From Blautia coccoides (GTDB taxonomy: Bacteria; Bacillota; Clostridia; Lachnospirales; Lachnospiraceae), in the NCBI RefSeq assembly GCF_034355335.1, contig NZ_CP136422.1, forward strand, positions 4,250,501 through 4,314,500: DNA of 64,000 nucleotides, in the 5' to 3' direction. Positions 55,701 through 64,000 of this stretch are shown here, one piece after another. The first letter of the stretch is position 1. Every line of letters begins with the position of its first letter. A program made the translations under genes and the position numbers. The notes under the pieces are model-generated. The model saw only the letters and a list, made by a program, of their open reading frames with translations, was not told the origin of the DNA and searched no databases.

Positions 55701-58700
55701 CCCTGTCCGTCCTCATCTTTAAACAGGTTCATATCACGTACTGCCCCGCCAACGTTATCCCAACTGTGATTAGCATCTTTACTGTCATGAAGCTTATAAG
55801 TTCCCAGCAGCTTAAACGGTCCGGTTGGGCTGTCACTGATGGCAATTCCGGCTCTTGCTTTTCCATAATCAGCACTGCTTGTAGGTGTACGCCCATCTGC
55901 GTGGAACCACATTACATATTTTCCGGTTGCATCATTGTATAAAACTTTTGGCCGCTCAATAACGGTTCTGTCCTCAGCCAGATTCCAGTAAACCTCTTCC
56001 AGCTTACTGCTGTAGTTGTCCGTATCATCCGGGTCCTGGTCTGCATATTCGCCATACAGATTTTTAAAATATTCATCTGTTTCAAAGATAGTAAGATCTG
56101 CTTTGTAACCATCTGTCTGGTCTTTTCCATAGTCTTCCTCAGATACCGGAATACTTCTCAGCACGACACCCTCATCTGTCCAGTTATATAAATCTGAAGA
56201 AGTATACAAATGAACCCCTACAACCGGGCGGTAACCATTTGTTTTATCTTCACCATACCAATAATATTTGGTTTCCCCGTCGATGGTAAACTGCTGGATC
56301 TGTCCGCCGTGCGCCTGGATCTTATTGCCGTTGTTATCAAACAACTGTGCCCCGTTTGTGCCTGTGATAGAAGAATAGGTATAGATCTCTTTCAAAGCAT
56401 TGTACGTTTCTTCCAATTTATTCAGCGCATTTTTGATAGCCTTCTGATCGGTGGATCCGTTATCAACCAATGCCTGAGCTTCCTGTACCGCTTCATCAAA
56501 AGCTCCTTTTGTTGATTCGGAATAGCTGTGCCCCTCCATGGCTGACTGGTAAGATGCGATCACTTCTGTGATCCTGTCCGTTGTATATGCGGCAACTGCC
56601 TTGACAATAATATAGCTGAGTACAGGGTCTCCGTACTGGTTTGTACGTTTCGGACTGTGGACCATCACGTTCAGCTCTCCGTCCGTAACCTCTGTTTTAT
56701 AAGTCTTTTCGATCAACTGTGATTTTGTCAGGGTCAAATCACTTTCAACAGTTTCCCCTTCCAGTTTGATATCTACATCTCTTGTATCCCATGGATTTTT
56801 AAATCCTAATGTCACAGCATAATCGCTGTTTGCTCTGTCAGGAAGTTCAAATTTATATTTGAAGCCGCTGACATCTTTGACAAATGTGATACCTGTATCT
56901 GCCATATAAATATAACTTTCCGTTATATCCGTTGCGTTTTTGCCGCCGTTTACAATCTTTGTATTCTCATCATTCGGCTCATACCCCCAGCTTAAGCCGG
57001 TGTCTGCATCTGCTGCATACTCCTGATCCACATTAGACTGATATAAGCCGAGAATATAATTTTCCGGAATCACTGATGCATCAGAAGTACCGCAGTTTAC
57101 CAGATACAGAACATGATCATTTGCTGCGATTTCCTCCTCCGTGTATCCTGTGCCCAGTGCTTCAATAGCATCTGTGATGGCTTTGGCGCTATCTGTAAGC
57201 TCTTCCTGTGTTGTGGATGCTTTCAGAGCAAGAGCTTTACCTGCTTCTACTGCCGCATCCAGAACTGCCAGTTTCGCTGCCGGATAAAGGCCTCTTTCCA
57301 CTTCGGAAGCTGCTTTCAGAGCTGCTTTTAATTCATCTAAATCCAGAACTTTTTGAATCTGGATAAAAGAAAGCACCGGATCCGGCTGTCCGGATTGCTT
57401 CTCAATACTAAATGTTACATCTCCCGTCTCCTCACAAACCAGTTCAAAAGTATCGGAATTCCACCAATTACCGCCGTTCCATGTATTGGAGGATCCAAGC
57501 TCCTTTGTACCGCTTTCTTGTGTTGCAGATATTGTCATCTTACGGGATTTATTGCTATCTCTCCACCATTCTTTAAAACCAAAGGTGACATTATACTTTC
57601 CGACATCAAGGGGTACTGTATACTTGATCGTCTGGCCGGAATTCGCATACCAGCCTGTATCGTATTCATCCTTTACATCACCATTATACTTCCCGTAAGC
57701 ATCCAGATAGCCCCATGAACCTTCTGTATATGCCTGATCCGCCTTTTCATTAAGAAGGTCCGCATACTGATCCATAGCCGCGTATTTAGGTGATTCCGGG
57801 CTGTTGCAGTCAATAAAATAAATCATATTGGGTGCCACAACCTGTATTTTGGCTGTAGCTGTCAATGTTGTGCCTTCCACGCTACCTGTGACATCTCCGC
57901 TCTGGGTCAGATCCACTCCCTCAAGATTCCATGTCACTTTCTTTTCCATGGTATTGTTTTTATTGGTAACTGTCTGCACTGTTTCGGGCAGTACAGCCGG
58001 AATGTCTTCTATGGTATATACGTTTACATCCTCTATTTTAGTAATCTCTTCTGCCGTGCTGTCATAAGTAACACCATCCACAGTATAAGTGGTAATAGAA
58101 TTTGCTTTCAGTGTGGCAGTAATACTTTTTTTAACTGTATCTGCAATAATATCACCATCTGAGGAAACATCTGCCCAGTTTTCTCCATCTTTAAGAGAAC
58201 CGCTGGTACGAATGGCAGTCACGTTGTCACCCATGGTACTGAAGCTGGATAGATCAAATTTCCAGGTTTTGTCCTCACCTGAAGTATTCACTGCTGCGAC
58301 TACAACTTTTCCGCCTTCCGGGTCATATGCTGCCAGTGTATCATCACTGGAACCGATGATCGTATAGCCGGGACGGATATATCTGGAAAGCTGTCCGTAC
58401 GCATAATATTTCTTTGTAAGCAGGATGTCTTCATTGTCATGATCACCTATGGCAATGCCCCAGTAACCACTGTTCATATCCACTCTCCTGTACAGCTCAT
58501 CCAGGCTTGCATAGTCAGCGTCACTGCTGGTTGTAATCTCCTTATCCACATGCATATCAATGGCATTCCAGAGGATCCAGGCACTAGCGTTCAGTCCGTT
58601 TACATCCTGCATCATGGCTTTTGCCATGCCGAGAGCCGCGCTCATTTCTCCCGCATTGGTCCCTGCTGTGTAGGCACCGTCCACCTCTGACATCCACAGA

Positions 58701-60289
58701 TTCTTCTCCTGGTCTTCAGCCAGAGCTTTCAGTTCGGAGCGTTTGGAGCCGCCGTATGTATGGGTATCGATTCTTTGGATAATATTCTTTGCTTCATCAG
58801 AGAGGGCATTGTAGGAAGTAATGGCTGTATCAATGCTTGTCTCATCTGTTCCTGAGATTATAATGTCAATCTCTTTTTTCTTCAGCTCTTCATTCAATGC
58901 CTCTATAATCTTTGACTGGGATTCCCCCTGGTCAAAATGGCACCCCTCCTGCTTGTTGCTGTATGCGCCCCAATAACTTGTATACGGCTCATTCATCGGG
59001 GTGGTACTCTGGAATGTGATGACATCTTCATCATTCCAATGCTCGATCACATCCGCCATATACGCAGCAAAGGCATGATAGGAGTCAGACCGCAGATTGT
59101 CCTTGTTGGCATCTACAGCTCCTGAACTGCATCCGCTGTTTGTCATAAAGTACGGCGGAGAGTTGGAGAAGGCCTCCGCTATGAAATCCTCGCCGCTGGC
59201 TTCTGCTGCCGCTTTTAAAATATTAAGCTGGTTCACATCTGCATCCCAGTTATAATTCCATGCGTATCCGCATTCCTCGTCAGCTCTGTCAAAATTATCC
59301 TCATACCATGACAACTCATGTTTACTAGTATCAATTTTGGTAACATCCACTGCATATCCGGGAACTGCGGAATCGGAACGTGTAATATGGGGACTGTGAA
59401 GATATTCTTCACCCTCCGGCAGTGTCCCTTCCTCACCGGATTTGATGACTGCCATCTTCACAAAATCCAGTGTCCAGTCATTTTTCCCTGCAATGTTAAG
59501 CGTGTTCTCTCCGGCGTTCAAATTCACATCCGGAATTGTTACTAAAAACAGCAGATTATTATTGCCTGACGCGATCAGATTCTTGTTGATGGTGTCTGCG
59601 TCTACAATATGATCCTCACTGTCATTCACCCGGACAGCCACATCCCTTTTATTGCTGCCTGTAAGGGTCAATAACAGTTTTACAGTATATTTGCCTTCCT
59701 CTTTTGCATTGACTGTGTAGCGAAGATTATCTCCGTCACCTGGTGTATCCCCCAACTTATTGATCCAGCCAATCGACTTAAAAGTCCCAACCTTATTTCC
59801 CTTTGTGATGCCAAAATCAGCGTCAGATACTGTATACTGCAGGTCCTTCATGGCAGAATTCTCACTCACTGCCATTTTAGATCCCGAATACTGCGGTTTA
59901 TACCCCTCTGTTTCAAGATCGTAAAACAGTGCCTTTTCATTAACCGGCACTTCTGTAGGTACTCCCACATGATCACCGCCGCCCACATTATAACGGCCGA
60001 TATTCATATCCAGCCCCTTATCGCTGAAGAACACCTCTGCCGCTTTTTCTGTCATTGCGTCACTGTAGCCAATGCGGTTGGCCCACCAGCAAAGTGATGT
60101 TCCCCATCCTTCAAATTCACCGAGACCGTCTTCATTGGTGTCATGGAAGGTGGATGCCAGACCGGGCTGAAGCTTAACTGTCCTGTCCGGTTCTGCCGCA
60201 GAAACCAGGCAAAGCCCATTCATCGGTATGGATGTCAGGCAGAGTGCCGCCGTAGTCGCTGCAGCAATTCCTCTCTTAAAACCTTTCAT
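52718..60289 (-). CDS. Wall-anchored GH30 + GH43_24-like arabinogalactan-degrading enzyme
   Basis: A roughly 2,523-residue secreted, sortase-anchored enzyme. Order: signal peptide; GH30 barrel (about 35-770) beginning FEGWGTSLCWWANRIG with a CBM-like insertion at about 165-285, acid/base Glu434 in TPMNEPYTSY and nucleophile Glu535 in LWMSEVDG; Ig-like and malectin-like carbohydrate-binding modules with short FIVAR spacers (about 780-1305); GH43 (about 1308-1710) opening IQAHGGQIQQF with YYWYGEDK; another Ig and malectin-like module; seven FIVAR repeats (about 1960-2470); then SAKTGDE, a helix and RKRKKYN. GH30 and GH43_24 together suggest endo-beta-1,6- and exo-beta-1,3-galactanase action on type II arabinogalactan; this is inferred from motifs. 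It is preceded by an AraC gene. Confidence 0.88.
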   Translation of the reverse strand: MKGFKRGIAAATTAALCLTSIPMNGLCLVSAAEPDRTVKLQPGLASTFHDTNEDGLGEFEGWGTSLCWWANRIGYSDAMTEKAAEVFFSDKGLDMNIGRYNVGGGDHVGVPTEVPVNEKALFYDLETEGYKPQYSGSKMAVSENSAMKDLQYTVSDADFGITKGNKVGTFKSIGWINKLGDTPGDGDNLRYTVNAKEEGKYTVKLLLTLTGSNKRDVAVRVNDSEDHIVDADTINKNLIASGNNNLLFLVTIPDVNLNAGENTLNIAGKNDWTLDFVKMAVIKSGEEGTLPEGEEYLHSPHITRSDSAVPGYAVDVTKIDTSKHELSWYEDNFDRADEECGYAWNYNWDADVNQLNILKAAAEASGEDFIAEAFSNSPPYFMTNSGCSSGAVDANKDNLRSDSYHAFAAYMADVIEHWNDEDVITFQSTTPMNEPYTSYWGAYSNKQEGCHFDQGESQSKIIEALNEELKKKEIDIIISGTDETSIDTAITSYNALSDEAKNIIQRIDTHTYGGSKRSELKALAEDQEKNLWMSEVDGAYTAGTNAGEMSAALGMAKAMMQDVNGLNASAWILWNAIDMHVDKEITTSSDADYASLDELYRRVDMNSGYWGIAIGDHDNEDILLTKKYYAYGQLSRYIRPGYTIIGSSDDTLAAYDPEGGKVVVAAVNTSGEDKTWKFDLSSFSTMGDNVTAIRTSGSLKDGENWADVSSDGDIIADTVKKSITATLKANSITTYTVDGVTYDSTAEEITKIEDVNVYTIEDIPAVLPETVQTVTNKNNTMEKKVTWNLEGVDLTQSGDVTGSVEGTTLTATAKIQVVAPNMIYFIDCNSPESPKYAAMDQYADLLNEKADQAYTEGSWGYLDAYGKYNGDVKDEYDTGWYANSGQTIKYTVPLDVGKYNVTFGFKEWWRDSNKSRKMTISATQESGTKELGSSNTWNGGNWWNSDTFELVCEETGDVTFSIEKQSGQPDPVLSFIQIQKVLDLDELKAALKAASEVERGLYPAAKLAVLDAAVEAGKALALKASTTQEELTDSAKAITDAIEALGTGYTEEEIAANDHVLYLVNCGTSDASVIPENYILGLYQSNVDQEYAADADTGLSWGYEPNDENTKIVNGGKNATDITESYIYMADTGITFVKDVSGFKYKFELPDRANSDYAVTLGFKNPWDTRDVDIKLEGETVESDLTLTKSQLIEKTYKTEVTDGELNVMVHSPKRTNQYGDPVLSYIIVKAVAAYTTDRITEVIASYQSAMEGHSYSESTKGAFDEAVQEAQALVDNGSTDQKAIKNALNKLEETYNALKEIYTYSSITGTNGAQLFDNNGNKIQAHGGQIQQFTIDGETKYYWYGEDKTNGYRPVVGVHLYTSSDLYNWTDEGVVLRSIPVSEEDYGKDQTDGYKADLTIFETDEYFKNLYGEYADQDPDDTDNYSSKLEEVYWNLAEDRTVIERPKVLYNDATGKYVMWFHADGRTPTSSADYGKARAGIAISDSPTGPFKLLGTYKLHDSKDANHSWDNVGGAVRDMNLFKDEDGQGYVIYSSDGNLTTYIAKLNDSYTGLIADPKEAVEGTGKDAEELRESDYTRNFIDASREAPAMFKYKGKYYIVNSGCTGWAPNKAQYAVADHPLGPWTVMGDPCVGDSKGTTFDTQSTCVFPVDAEKGKFIYMGDRWYDPDTGGDLSDSRYVWLPVEFLPGDQIQLKDYADWTLEELENKASFEIVSGLPTVVSSVSEIQEVLPSTVVVDFGSTTAEMDVTWDLGTLAEDKLGIAAVTGILTDGNRKFTHNISIVNPKLIYFFDSGADTSEYYDTVNANLLGRLRNGAPDGAYTEENGAGYTGVTQSQDKDNYDLGHRSGDNYLSNGWWAASGKNIEYAFDLEPGTYTVSAGFQEWWNTSRPSKMTIKSGDKILKEKAFTVYNTSTDLQVNQTFEVTEENAGRITVTISKTGNPDPVLSWIAVTHDDASVNKDKLETLITAAGALKKENYSEATWAVLSSALDEAIKAAENEEDQKAVDEVVRALLAAMEGLESTADKDELQKLVDEVNGFDHSIYTAASWSEYEAVVGQAKTDAQRVLDDHTAIKEDVDAAIKALHTAFEDGKEKLVTIQSVLESGIAENRISESSKDSYTEESWADYQTALEAAEKLMGSNDEAAVNAAIEILAEARKALVQKPEHVVDKTELIEAIAEAPAEEEAGLYTAASWTPYAAALTEALNVRDNEQAGQLDVDSALAVLIQAQEKLVTLEDKLAGIIKKYSAGISSEETYTAESWSAYAKALAAAAELQGKDGLTEEEIDTAEAILAEAYRGLVPAEIITVHNEALKAVIEQTEQLKKEDYTEEAWTVFTEALSKAQGVYDNEESSQEEVNTAVSALTDAIAELKKHPAVTEEKTDKSALRALLEQASQLKKDDYTGTTWEKFQKAFDDASNINESDKATQEQIDTATAALKAAMDQLEKVNAGPNEKPKAPSDNKNNGTGGKKTNTPTSGGSQKGTSSAKTGDETPIGMFAGFGAVALIAIFACTLSILRKRKKYN

Positions 60290-60391
60290 TTTCTTTCCTC
60301 CTAATCTCCTTTTCGGTACTTTCCCAATCACTGTTGGGACGCATGTCCTGCTCACAGCCATGCCTTTACCTTTTATGATTATAAAGAAAAA

Positions 60392-60424
60392 AACAGCTAA
60401 GATATATCACATATCTTAGCTGTT
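60392..60424 (-). terminator. Palindrome and terminator between AraC and GH genes
   Basis: A perfect 14-base-pair stem AACAGCTAAGATAT with its complement, 5-base loop, is followed on the minus strand by TTTTTTTC and then a TATAAT. It ends the AraC transcript and lies where the -35 region of the GH gene would be, so it might also be an operator. Confidence 0.75.
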
Positions 60425-60435
60425 AGTCACAAATC

Positions 60436-61662
60436 TTATTTCATTTTCCATTTTTTCCTATTTCCGAATTTCTTACGGTATTCATTCGGATTCATGCCCA
60501 CAATCTGCTGAAATACTCTGGCAAAATGGCTCTGGGAACAAAATCCCAGATAAAACGCAATTTCCTGGACCCTGTAATCAGAATATTTCAAAAGATTCTC
60601 CCCTCTTCTCACCTTCTCCTGACGGATATAATTGGTAATGGTCATTTTTTCCTGGGAGCTGAACAGATGGGAGAGATAATCCGGATTCACCTGTATGTAC
60701 GCGGCAATATCCGACACCTGAATGGTATCGTGCAGATGGTTGAAAATATAATCCTTAACCTGTCCGATCAGAGGATTGGCTCTGACATTCTGCTTTTCTC
60801 CTCCCCGGGTATTTTCCTCATTTACAAGCCTGGCATAAAAATACTGGGATTCCCTCTTAAATGCCTCCACCTCCGGCACATTATCAATTTCTTCCACTTG
60901 CTGTATAAAGCTGTCAGCCATGGAAAACGATTTCTCTACACTGATCCCTCCCCGGATGGCAGCCCTTGAGGCCAATGTAATATTACCCACCGCTACATTT
61001 TTATGGGAGCGGAGGGGATCCTTTGCAAGAATTCCGATCTCTCCCTCATATGTCTCCGAGATACTTCGGGTCAAAGCCTCTGTATCTCCCTTTTCAATAC
61101 TGTCCAGTTCTCTGAGTTCCTGTTCGTAGGGATTGTGAAGCCCTGCATTCTCCTGCCTCATAAAAATATCCTGGGAGATGCGGTTCTGGATATTCAAGGT
61201 CGCCGTATAATATTGCTGATTCTTCTGCCAAAGTTCAGCCGATGTCAGTTCCTGTCCTGTCAGATGCCAGTGCAGCAACAGGACTCCTGAGACAAACTTA
61301 TCCAGGGGACACACAGGAGGGGTATATCCACTCTTCCTTCCCAGTTTATATTCCCTGCGAAGCTGTATCAGGGTTTCCTGACTCAGACGTCCTATGGTGA
61401 CAGGCCCGGCGATCATTATGCTTTTCTCTGCCAGACCCCTGTCAAACACTGCGAATACCAGAACTTTGTCTGTAAAGATAACAGGATGTTCTTCGTTTTT
61501 CTTGGAATACGCTTTCTGCAGCAATTCCGGATTTTTTTCAAATAGAATTGTTTCTATCTCTCTGCCGCCAAATTTTTGTATCATTTGTTTCCGGTCGTCA
61601 AAGACATAAAAAGGCGCATGGATCAAATTTACCATATGTTCTAAAAAGAATGGCTGCCGCAT
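60436..61662 (-). CDS. AraC-family transcriptional regulator
   Basis: A 408-residue regulator. The N-terminal 300 residues form a sensor region of unknown ligand. The C-terminal AraC DNA-binding domain (about 300-400) has two helix-turn-helix units (IQVSDIAAYIQVNPDYLSHLF and YRVQEIAFYLGFCSQSHFARVF) ending in GMNPNEYRKKF. It is directly upstream of the GH30-GH43 gene on the same strand with a terminator palindrome between. It is therefore the natural activator of that gene in response to arabinogalactan breakdown products (inference). The N-terminal sensor resembles PocR-like domains only in length; I cannot confirm that. Confidence 0.92.
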   Translation of the reverse strand: MRQPFFLEHMVNLIHAPFYVFDDRKQMIQKFGGREIETILFEKNPELLQKAYSKKNEEHPVIFTDKVLVFAVFDRGLAEKSIMIAGPVTIGRLSQETLIQLRREYKLGRKSGYTPPVCPLDKFVSGVLLLHWHLTGQELTSAELWQKNQQYYTATLNIQNRISQDIFMRQENAGLHNPYEQELRELDSIEKGDTEALTRSISETYEGEIGILAKDPLRSHKNVAVGNITLASRAAIRGGISVEKSFSMADSFIQQVEEIDNVPEVEAFKRESQYFYARLVNEENTRGGEKQNVRANPLIGQVKDYIFNHLHDTIQVSDIAAYIQVNPDYLSHLFSSQEKMTITNYIRQEKVRRGENLLKYSDYRVQEIAFYLGFCSQSHFARVFQQIVGMNPNEYRKKFGNRKKWKMK

Positions 61663-61704
61663 TTTAGGTCCTGCCTTTCCTGATTCCTGCAGTCTTACTG
61701 CCTG

Positions 61705-61743
61705 TATTTAAAAACAACTCCCCCGTATTTTCATACGAGGGAG
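61705..61743 (-). terminator. Intrinsic terminator of the PPDK gene
   Basis: On the minus strand CTCCCTCGTA pairs with TACGGGGGAG around TGAAAA and is followed by TTGTTTTTAAA. Confidence 0.85.
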
Positions 61744-61798
61744 CCTCTGCTTGGACACAATACGCTTTCGCGTACATTTATTCTATTGGCAAAATAGA

Positions 61799-64000
61799 TT
61801 ATTTATTATTCAGCGCTGCCTGTGCTGCTGCAAGTCTTGCGATCGGCACACGGAACGGTGAGCAGGAAACGTAGTTCAGACCAACTTTGTGGCAGAATTC
61901 TACAGAAGACGGATCTCCGCCGTGCTCGCCGCAGATACCCATTTTCAGAGTCGGGTTAGTCTTACGTCCTTTTTCTGCAGCCATCTGTACTAACTGGCCT
62001 ACGCCTGTCTGATCCAGTTTTGCAAATGGGTCAGATTCATAAATCTTGTTGCTGTAGTAGGAACCTAAGAACTTACCAGCGTCATCACGGGAGAAGCCGA
62101 ATGTCATCTGAGTTAAGTCATTGGTACCGAAGGAGAAGAATTCTGCTTCTTCAGCGATCTCATCTGCTGTCAGGGCCGCACGAGGAATCTCGATCATGGT
62201 TCCTACATGGTAGTTGATGTATTCGCCTTTCTCTTTCATAACTTCCTCTGCTGTTGCAACAACAACATCTTTAACGAATTTCAGCTCTTTCTTCTCGCCT
62301 ACTAACGGGATCATGATCTCCGGAACGATGTCGTATCCCATCTCTTCTTTTACTTCGATCGCAGCTTCGATCACGGCTCTTGTCTGCATCTTAGCGATTT
62401 CCGGATAGGTCACTGCCAGACGGCATCCACGATGTCCCATCATTGGGTTGAACTCGTGCAGGTCATCACATTTCGCCTGTACTTCTTCTACAGTCAGTCC
62501 CATATCTTCAGCCAGAGCCTTGATATCTTCCGGATCTGTAGGAACGAACTCATGAAGCGGCGGATCTAAATAACGAACAGTCATCGGGCGTCCTCTCAGG
62601 GCTTTGTACATAGCCTTGAAGTCTGCTTTCTGGTAAGGGATCAGCTCATTCAGTGCTGCTTCTCTTGCTTCTACATTGTCGGACAGGATCATCTTACGGA
62701 TCTTCGGAATACGTTCCGGCTCAAAGAACATATGCTCTGTACGGCAGAGACCGATACCTTCTGCACCCAGTTTTACTGCGTTTTCTGTATCAACCGGTGT
62801 ATCCGCATTGGTACGAACCTGCAGTTTACGGAACTGGTCAGCCCATCTCATGATACGGCCGAAGTTTCCGCCTACAGAAGCTTCTTCTGTCAGAATGTCG
62901 CCTTTATAGATCTTACCGGATGTTCCATCCAGAGAGATGTAATCGCCTTCTTTGAATGTATATCCGCCTAATGTGAACCATTTCTCTTCTTCGTTGATCT
63001 TGATCTCTCCGCATCCGGATACACAGCATGTTCCCATACCACGTGCAACTACGGCTGCATGAGAAGTCATACCGCCACGAACAGTCAGGATACCCTGAGC
63101 AGCGTGCATACCCTCGATATCTTCCGGAGATGTCTCCAGACGAACCAGGATAACTCTCTCGCCTGCTTCGTGAGCAGCTTTTGCTTCGTCAGCTGTGAAG
63201 TAAACTTTACCTGCTGCTGCACCCGGAGATGCCGGCAGAGCGGAACCGATTACTTCGCCTGCTTTTAACGCCTCTGCATTAAAGGTAGGATGCAGTAACT
63301 GGTCTAAGGATTTAGCTTCGATACGGCAAACTGCCTCTTCCGGTGTGATCATGCCTTCGTCTACCAGGTCGCAGGCGATCTGGATAGCTGCCGGAGCAGT
63401 TCTCTTACCGTTACGTGTCTGCAGGAAGTACAGTTTTCCTTCCTGAATGGTGAATTCCATATCCTGCATATCGCGGTAATGGTTTTCCAGTTTCATAGCC
63501 AGCTCCATGAACTGTCTGTAGCATTTCGGCAGATCTTCTGCCAGTTTGCTGATCGGCTGCGGTGTACGAACACCGGCAACAACGTCCTCACCCTGTGCGT
63601 TGATCAGGTACTCACCATAGATACCTTTTTCACCTGTGGATGGGTTACGTGTAAATGCAACACCTGTACCGGATGTCTCACCCATGTTGCCGAATACCAT
63701 TGCCTGTACGTTAACGGCTGTTCCCCAGTCTCCCGGGATGTCGTTCATACGGCGGTATACAATAGCACGCGGGTTGTCCCAGGAACGGAATACAGCTTTT
63801 ACTGCTCCCAGTAACTGCTCTTTGGGATCCTGCGGGAATTCTTCGCCATTCATCTCCTCAGAGTAGATAGCTTTGAATCTCTGAACCAGCTCTTTTAAAT
63901 CGTCAACTGTCAATTCTGTATCGTACTGAACGCCTTTTGCTTCTTTTACTTCATCAATGATCTTTTCAAAGAAAGACTTCGGCACTTCCATAACTACGTC
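61799..64000 (-). CDS. ppdK: Pyruvate phosphate dikinase, partial (N-terminus beyond window)
   Basis: The visible 733 residues are the C-terminal four-fifths of a protein of about 870. They include part of the nucleotide-binding domain, the phosphohistidine domain with GGMTSHAAVVARGMGTCC, and the PEP-binding barrel with FRVP and CGEHGGDP, whose Cys is catalytic. The reading frame runs off the right edge (D-V-V-M-E-V-P). The enzyme interconverts ATP, phosphate and pyruvate with AMP, pyrophosphate and PEP, and serves glycolysis or gluconeogenesis in anaerobes. A terminator closes the gene. It points the same way as AraC but is separated by the terminator, so it is not part of that operon. Confidence 0.97.
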   Translation of the reverse strand, partial: DVVMEVPKSFFEKIIDEVKEAKGVQYDTELTVDDLKELVQRFKAIYSEEMNGEEFPQDPKEQLLGAVKAVFRSWDNPRAIVYRRMNDIPGDWGTAVNVQAMVFGNMGETSGTGVAFTRNPSTGEKGIYGEYLINAQGEDVVAGVRTPQPISKLAEDLPKCYRQFMELAMKLENHYRDMQDMEFTIQEGKLYFLQTRNGKRTAPAAIQIACDLVDEGMITPEEAVCRIEAKSLDQLLHPTFNAEALKAGEVIGSALPASPGAAAGKVYFTADEAKAAHEAGERVILVRLETSPEDIEGMHAAQGILTVRGGMTSHAAVVARGMGTCCVSGCGEIKINEEEKWFTLGGYTFKEGDYISLDGTSGKIYKGDILTEEASVGGNFGRIMRWADQFRKLQVRTNADTPVDTENAVKLGAEGIGLCRTEHMFFEPERIPKIRKMILSDNVEAREAALNELIPYQKADFKAMYKALRGRPMTVRYLDPPLHEFVPTDPEDIKALAEDMGLTVEEVQAKCDDLHEFNPMMGHRGCRLAVTYPEIAKMQTRAVIEAAIEVKEEMGYDIVPEIMIPLVGEKKELKFVKDVVVATAEEVMKEKGEYINYHVGTMIEIPRAALTADEIAEEAEFFSFGTNDLTQMTFGFSRDDAGKFLGSYYSNKIYESDPFAKLDQTGVGQLVQMAAEKGRKTNPTLKMGICGEHGGDPSSVEFCHKVGLNYVSCSPFRVPIARLAAAQAALNNK

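Overview
The window reads as a gut Firmicute of the Lachnospiraceae type (Blautia-like). This is an inference from its content: a CotJC-type manganese catalase remnant, pyruvate phosphate dikinase, clostridial redox enzymes, very large FIVAR-rich surface glycosidases with (S/N)xKTGD sorting signals, and type I-C CRISPR repeats. No rRNA or tRNA gene was seen, so the genus is not proven.

Region 1 (1 to about 20,425) is most of a Tn916-family integrative conjugative element, read on the minus strand. In transcription order it holds: a cell-wall surface protein with thioester and VaFE modules; two DUF961 proteins (Orf23/Orf22); the FtsK-like coupling protein (Orf21); an oriT with two hairpins; a MobT-type relaxase (Orf20); DUF3789; TcpD; a small protein; two ArdA antirestriction proteins; TcpE (Orf17); the VirB4 ATPase (Orf16); the Orf15 membrane channel; the Orf14 peptidoglycan hydrolase; and TcpC (Orf13). 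Three AT-rich cargo blocks interrupt the backbone: a response regulator, histidine kinase and lipoprotein at the left edge; an Abi_C/HEPN-like protein paired with a membrane-anchored partner (10.7-12.1 kb); and a lone Cys/His-rich protein (15.4-16.2 kb). The integrase end lies left of the window. The element has cut into a cotJC manganese catalase gene, whose 3' end resumes at about 20,425.

Region 2 (20.4-39.6 kb) is chromosomal. It holds the cotJC remnant with a Cu/Zn-SOD-family protein, a DUF134-NifX fusion under a symmetric operator, an iron alcohol dehydrogenase, an aldo/keto reductase with ferredoxin tail, an alpha/beta hydrolase, a GH31 alpha-glycosidase, a DEAD-box helicase with a structured leader, lipoproteins, a cyclophilin, a WYL regulator with a nitroreductase, MgtC, and a lipid operon (PAP2, flippase-like protein, pssA, psd, OGG-type glycosylase).

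Region 3 (39.8-64 kb) is a carbohydrate and defence region. A 2,630-codon DUF5695/LamG/discoidin/FIVAR surface protein is broken by one in-frame TGA. It sits downstream of a LacI-type regulator with matching operators. Next comes a 39-repeat type I-C CRISPR array with no cas genes in the window. One spacer encodes an ABC-ATPase Walker B motif. Then follows a 2,523-residue wall-anchored fusion of GH30 and GH43_24-like enzymes (probably for type II arabinogalactan) with an AraC regulator, and the window ends inside pyruvate phosphate dikinase.
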